From: Planctomycetota bacterium
GTDB taxonomy: Bacteria; Planctomycetota; Phycisphaerae; UBA1845; UTPLA1
Reading direction: 5' to 3'
DNA length: 64,000 bases
Assembly: GCA_016712275.1 (NCBI GenBank)
Contig: JADJRI010000032.1
Location: 22,795 to 86,794 of the forward strand
The notes under the pieces were generated by a model. It was given only the letters and a program-made list of their open reading frames with translations. It was not told where the DNA came from and ran no database searches. A program made the translations under genes and the position numbers. The first letter of the stretch is position 1. Every line of letters starts with the position of its first letter. Below are positions 61,421 to 64,000 of the stretch, piece after piece.

Positions 61421-61551
61421 CCGGGCGATTCCTCTGCCCCGCCGGGGCAGGAGAGAGAAAACGCGACCGTTTCCACGGGTTTCGCGTCGGCGGGCTTCGC
61501 CGCGCCGCCGCTTCACCCGTGGCTACATTCCGTCGCCCCGATGGGGCGAAG
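61421..61551 (-). repeat. Downstream inverted copy of the transposase flanking block
   Basis: Reverse-complement partner of 60805-60934. Outer hairpin CGCCCC-GAT-GGGGCG, inner hairpin GCCCC-GCC-GGGGC, middle stem CCACGGGT..ACCCGTGG conserved. It begins 12 nt after the transposase stop. Confidence 0.75.
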
Positions 61552-61587
61552 CGCTGCGCTGCTCGGCGTCACCCCAACCCTTGGCGA

Positions 61588-61680
61588 AGAAATGCAAAAT
61601 GAAAAATGAAACATGAAAAATGGACAGCTGCGCGGCGTGCCCTCTCCTTTTTTCATTTTACATTTTGCATTTTTCATTCC
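61588..61680. repeat. AT-rich inverted repeat of AAAATGN units
   Basis: Left arm (61588-61622) is built from repeated AATGCAAAATG and AAAATGAAACATG units; the right arm (61648-61680) is its inverted form. The ~33-bp arms enclose ~25 nt and lie between convergent genes, so it may end transcription from both sides. The AT-rich composition is unlike its GC-rich neighbourhood. Confidence 0.6.
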
Positions 61681-61686
61681 CCCACC

Positions 61687-61911
61687 TCACCCCATCACCG
61701 TCGCGCTCATCGTCGCGCTCCATGGGCCGGGCTGGCCGCGGGTGCTGAGCCAGCGGGCGACATAGTGGGCGGTCTGGCCACCATTGGCGGGGGCGAATTC
61801 GACGAAGGCGGGGGTGCGGGTGGCGAGCGAGTGGAAGTCGAACTCGGCCGGGTCGGCGGGGGCGGGGGTGCTCGCGGGCAAGAGAACGAGGCGCAGCTCC
61901 GCGCCGGCCAT
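61687..61911 (-). CDS. Small protein with fibronectin-III-like tail motif
   Basis: 74-residue protein just after the MobA/MocA-like gene (ATG 61911, 4 nt after that stop at 61918). The sequence PAEFDFHSLATRTPAFVEF, ANGGQTAHYVARWLSTRG and QPGPWSATMSATV resembles the TRTPxxxxF...AxYxxRWxxTRGxxGPWS motif I know from the ends of larger hypothetical proteins. Here only that end is present, so it may be a fragment or a small stand-alone domain. Confidence 0.5.
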   Translation of the reverse strand: MAGAELRLVLLPASTPAPADPAEFDFHSLATRTPAFVEFAPANGGQTAHYVARWLSTRGQPGPWSATMSATVMG

Positions 61912-61917
61912 GCCGCG

Positions 61918-62535
61918 CTATTTGTCCTTGAGCCGCTCATAATCTTCCGGCGTGTTGACGTCGATCGGCATGGCCGAGGTGGTGATGGGCAGTTCGCGGA
62001 CTTCATTCGCAAACAGCTTGGCCAGGGCGTTGAGGCCCCGGTCATCGTCCCAGGTTTCAATTTCGCGCAGCAGCTCGGTGCGGAAAATCGCCGGATGGCC
62101 GCGCTGGCCTTTGTAGGTCGCGATGAGAATGCCGGGGGCGATGCGCGGCAGGCGATAGGATTCGGCGCAGGTGGCGATGATGCCGCCGCGAATTTCCGGC
62201 TGGTCGCCGGGCAGCACCAGGATGCCGTCAGCCGGGGCCAGATCGAATTCTTCATCCAGCTTGTCGAGGCCGATGCGCACCGAGTCGATCATTTCGCTGG
62301 CTTCGTCGTCGTTGATCTCGATGAAGAGGCCATCCTCCGGATTGTCCTCGAACCGCTCGGCCACGACCGAGTTGGTGACGAGAGCGAGGCCGTCGATGGG
62401 TGCCTCCAATATGGCATCCATGACCGCATCGAGCATCGTGCCTTCGCCATAGGGCATGAGCTGCTTGAGCTGACCCATGCGGCGGCCCTGGCCGGCGGCG
62501 GGAATGATGGCAAAAACACGGCGGGACACGAGCAC
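61918..62535 (-). CDS. MobA/MocA-like nucleotidyltransferase
   Basis: 205-residue intact enzyme with the nucleotidyltransferase start FAIIPAAGQGRRMGQLKQLM, then PADGILVLPGDQPEI and YKGQRGHPAIFRTELLREI. It belongs to the family that transfers CMP or GMP to molybdopterin, or related sugar nucleotides. Next to an XdhC gene, a role as molybdenum cofactor cytidylyl- or guanylyltransferase is likely. It lies 108 nt after the XdhC gene on the same strand. No molybdenum enzyme structural gene is in view. Confidence 0.82.
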   Translation of the reverse strand: MLVSRRVFAIIPAAGQGRRMGQLKQLMPYGEGTMLDAVMDAILEAPIDGLALVTNSVVAERFEDNPEDGLFIEINDDEASEMIDSVRIGLDKLDEEFDLAPADGILVLPGDQPEIRGGIIATCAESYRLPRIAPGILIATYKGQRGHPAIFRTELLREIETWDDDRGLNALAKLFANEVRELPITTSAMPIDVNTPEDYERLKDK

Positions 62536-62643
62536 CTTTCTCGAAGGATGAATATTCGGGCTAAGAATAGCGAAAGGACGGCATTCGTCGAGAGCGCGGT
62601 TGATGGGGCGGCCGGATTGGTGTGGGGATTCGGCGGTCGCGGC

Positions 62644-63594
62644 CTAGGTGCCGGGGGCGGGCGGCAGCGGCCCTTCGATGCGGGTGGGTTTTTCGGCCCG
62701 GCGAATCTGGATGAGCTGGGCGAGAATGCTGATGGCGATTTCGGGGACGGTGACCGCGCCGATGGCGAGGCCGATGGGAGCATGGACTTTTTCGAGCCGG
62801 GCGGCGTCGACGCCGAGGGCGATGAGGTCGTCGAAGATGAGCTTGACCTTGCGGCGGCTGCCGATCATGCCGATGTAGCGGGCCGGGCTGTGGATGATGG
62901 CGTGCAGTGCTTTTTCGTCGTTCGCGTGGCCGCGGGTGACGATGACGACATGGGTGTTGGCGTCGATGGATTGTTCGCGGAGTGTCAGAGCGATGTCGCC
63001 GACAATGGGTGTGATCGGCGGCGGCAGGCGGGCGGGGCCCATCATGTCGGCCCGGTCGTCGATGACGGCGATGTCGAAATCGAGGTTGGCGGCGAGACGG
63101 GCCAGTTCGGCCCCGACATGGCCGGCCCCGGCGATGATGAGCCGGGCGGGGGCCTCGATGTGCAGGCGATATTCCTCGGCTGCGCCCTGATTCGAGATGC
63201 GAATCGGCAGGCAGGCGTTGCGGGCCGATTCCAGATCGGTGGCCGAATGGAGGAAGGGCGTGAGCTGGTCTTTGGTGGAAATCGTCGATACGGCGATCTT
63301 CATGGTGCCGCCGCAGATGAGGCCGTCGTCCCAGCCGTAGTCGTGATCGAGTTGAAAGGTGAGCAGGCCCGATTGGTTTTTCTGGAGCAATTCGAAAGCC
63401 TGCTTGCGAACCTCGGCCTCGACGCAGCCGCCGCCGAGCGTGCCTTCGCTGGTCATGTTTTCATGAAGCAGCAGCGATGCGCCGGCCGCCTGCGGCGTCG
63501 AGCCGTAGGAGCCAACGACGGTGCAGAACGCGACACGGCGGCCCTGTTCGACCTGTCTGGCAAGCGAGCGGAATAGGGCGGCGAAAGCGTGCAT
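62644..63594 (-). CDS. xdhC: XdhC-family molybdenum-cofactor chaperone
   Basis: 316-residue intact protein. The N-terminal XdhC domain has GRRVAFCTVVGSYGSTPQAA and EGTLGGGCVEAEVRKQAFEL; the C-terminal Rossmann part has ARLIIAGAGHVGAELARLAA and VIVTRGHANDEKALHAI and ends with IGMIGSRRK. XdhC proteins bind molybdenum cofactor and insert it into xanthine-dehydrogenase-type enzymes. Its pairing with a MobA/MocA-like gene downstream supports this. ATG 63594. No target enzyme gene is seen in the window. Confidence 0.9.
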   Translation of the reverse strand: MHAFAALFRSLARQVEQGRRVAFCTVVGSYGSTPQAAGASLLLHENMTSEGTLGGGCVEAEVRKQAFELLQKNQSGLLTFQLDHDYGWDDGLICGGTMKIAVSTISTKDQLTPFLHSATDLESARNACLPIRISNQGAAEEYRLHIEAPARLIIAGAGHVGAELARLAANLDFDIAVIDDRADMMGPARLPPPITPIVGDIALTLREQSIDANTHVVIVTRGHANDEKALHAIIHSPARYIGMIGSRRKVKLIFDDLIALGVDAARLEKVHAPIGLAIGAVTVPEIAISILAQLIQIRRAEKPTRIEGPLPPAPGT

Positions 63595-63678
63595 GAGGGC
63601 TCCGTGTGGCGCGATGGTGGATCATTATACCATGAATTGAAGCCTTGAATGGTGGGCGCTTCACTGTGCGGCGGGAGT

Positions 63679-64000
63679 TTACTCGGGCATCTTGGCGAGG
63701 GCCGTGGGGAGCGACGTGGTCGGCCGACGTGCGGCGACCAGGCGAATGCGAAACCGCCGGGTCGGGTCGGCGGTGCTCTGTCCTTCCATTTGCAGAACGC
63801 CGGCGCAGACATCGAGCGGCGAGTCGGGCCGGATGGCGGTGAGCGTCGCACGAATAATCTCGCTATCGTTGGCGCGAAGAATGAAGCACGTCGTCGCGGC
63901 ATTTTGGGTGTAGTTCGCGGAAATGCCGTCGATCGGATCGCCGCATGGCAGGGCCGATTCGATGTTCATGCTGAGCGTCAGGCCGCCGAAAATGGCGGAG
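63679..64000 (-). CDS. Partial hypothetical protein (5' end outside window)
   Basis: A frame open from the right edge (reading SAIFGGLTLSMNIESALPCG) to a stop at 63679, at least 107 residues. The sequence DSEIIRATLTAIRPDSPLDV and RRFRIRLVAARRP has normal protein composition and a beta-rich pattern but no family I recognise. The ATG at 63969 could be the start or internal. It precedes xdhC by 84 nt on the same strand. Confidence 0.5.
   Translation of the reverse strand, partial: SAIFGGLTLSMNIESALPCGDPIDGISANYTQNAATTCFILRANDSEIIRATLTAIRPDSPLDVCAGVLQMEGQSTADPTRRFRIRLVAARRPTTSLPTALAKMPE

Larger units (their letters stand above)
60805..61551 (+). mobile_element. IS200-like / REP-associated transposase element with ~130-bp inverted flanks
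   Basis: A transposase gene (60957-61408) between two imperfect inverted copies of a ~130-bp block, 60805-60934 and 61421-61551. Aligned, both read CTTCGCCCC, TGTAGCCACGGGTG, GACGCG, AACCCGTGGAA and a final GCCCC..GGGGC hairpin. Each block folds into two GC hairpins at its ends and a CCACGGGT/ACCCGTGG stem between. IS200/IS605 elements have subterminal hairpins, and REP-associated transposases sit between REP pairs; this arrangement resembles the latter. Confidence 0.75.

Noticed and set aside
61606..63576. A 656-codon plus-strand frame opposite the MobA/MocA-like and xdhC genes
   Set aside because: It is Gly/Asp/Glu-rich antisense of two well-supported genes, has no family match or ribosome site, and arises from the GC-rich codon usage.

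Overview
The window looks like a chromosomal segment of a Planctomycetota bacterium. The support is the mix of gene families: two pairs of ECF sigma factor plus Ser/Thr kinase with long TPR tails, several large secreted proteins ending in paired dockerin-like calcium-binding repeats, choice-of-anchor, CARDB and PEP-CTERM/T5SS-type beta-repeat proteins, small membrane proteins with a C-terminal zinc ribbon, and a helix typical of DUF1559 prepilins. I cannot place it below phylum level from sequence alone.

Layout. 0-8 kb, minus strand: three secreted structural proteins (choice-of-anchor/CARDB, a dockerin protein with short DAISREVS repeats, a glycine-rich protein) and a LuxR-type regulator. 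8.7-12.1 kb, minus: ECF sigma factor and TPR Ser/Thr kinase. 13.4-17.5 kb, minus: a tight three-gene unit of AAA+ ATPase, HEAT-repeat protein, and HExxH plus VWA protein. 18-19.5 kb, plus: ADP-ribosylglycohydrolase and a small zinc-ribbon membrane protein. 19.7-25 kb, minus: a TPR-PDZ-CHAT protease-like gene whose 5' end abuts an IS21 istA fragment, an unidentified gene fragment, a conserved gene of unknown function, and a CcbP-like gene. 25.3 kb: the 5' half of a tRNA-Arg(CCU). 25.7-30.4 kb, minus: TPR Ser/Thr kinase, a lipoprotein bracketed by two copies of a palindromic repeat, and an ECF sigma factor. 30.5-41.4 kb, plus: secreted dockerin and beta-repeat proteins, then an overlapping NHL / YtkA-like / di-heme peroxidase operon and a choice-of-anchor-B protein. 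41.4-46.7 kb, minus: thiE, xerD with a small Cys4 protein, and a histidine kinase with its response regulator. 46.9-52 kb, plus: a small protein, a DUF1573 protein with an in-frame TGA at its conserved Cys, murD, and a secreted unknown. 52-57.9 kb, minus: pilT, two membrane proteins, a PfpI-intradiol dioxygenase fusion, an enolase-superfamily enzyme, and a lone atpC. 58-61.5 kb, plus: wecB, zinc-ribbon proteins, and an IS200-like (REP-associated) transposase between about 130-bp inverted repeats. 61.7-64 kb, minus: molybdenum cofactor genes (MobA/MocA-like, XdhC) and a partial gene.

Quality. At least 17 genes, including housekeeping murD, thiE and xerD, keep clear homology on both sides of one or more frame changes, often at homopolymers. 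I read this as indel error in the underlying sequence rather than mass gene decay, so I annotate such genes as single units and give the break points. From 50 kb rightward nearly every gene is intact.

Most interesting for follow-up: (1) the DUF1573 gene, where TGA replaces the first Cys of the conserved CGC motif and a perfect hairpin begins 13 nt downstream, a selenoprotein candidate; (2) the AAA+/HEAT/metallopeptidase-VWA unit and the neighbouring ADP-ribosylglycohydrolase, CHAT and kinase genes, which together resemble a conflict or signalling region; (3) the transposase with long inverted flanks.
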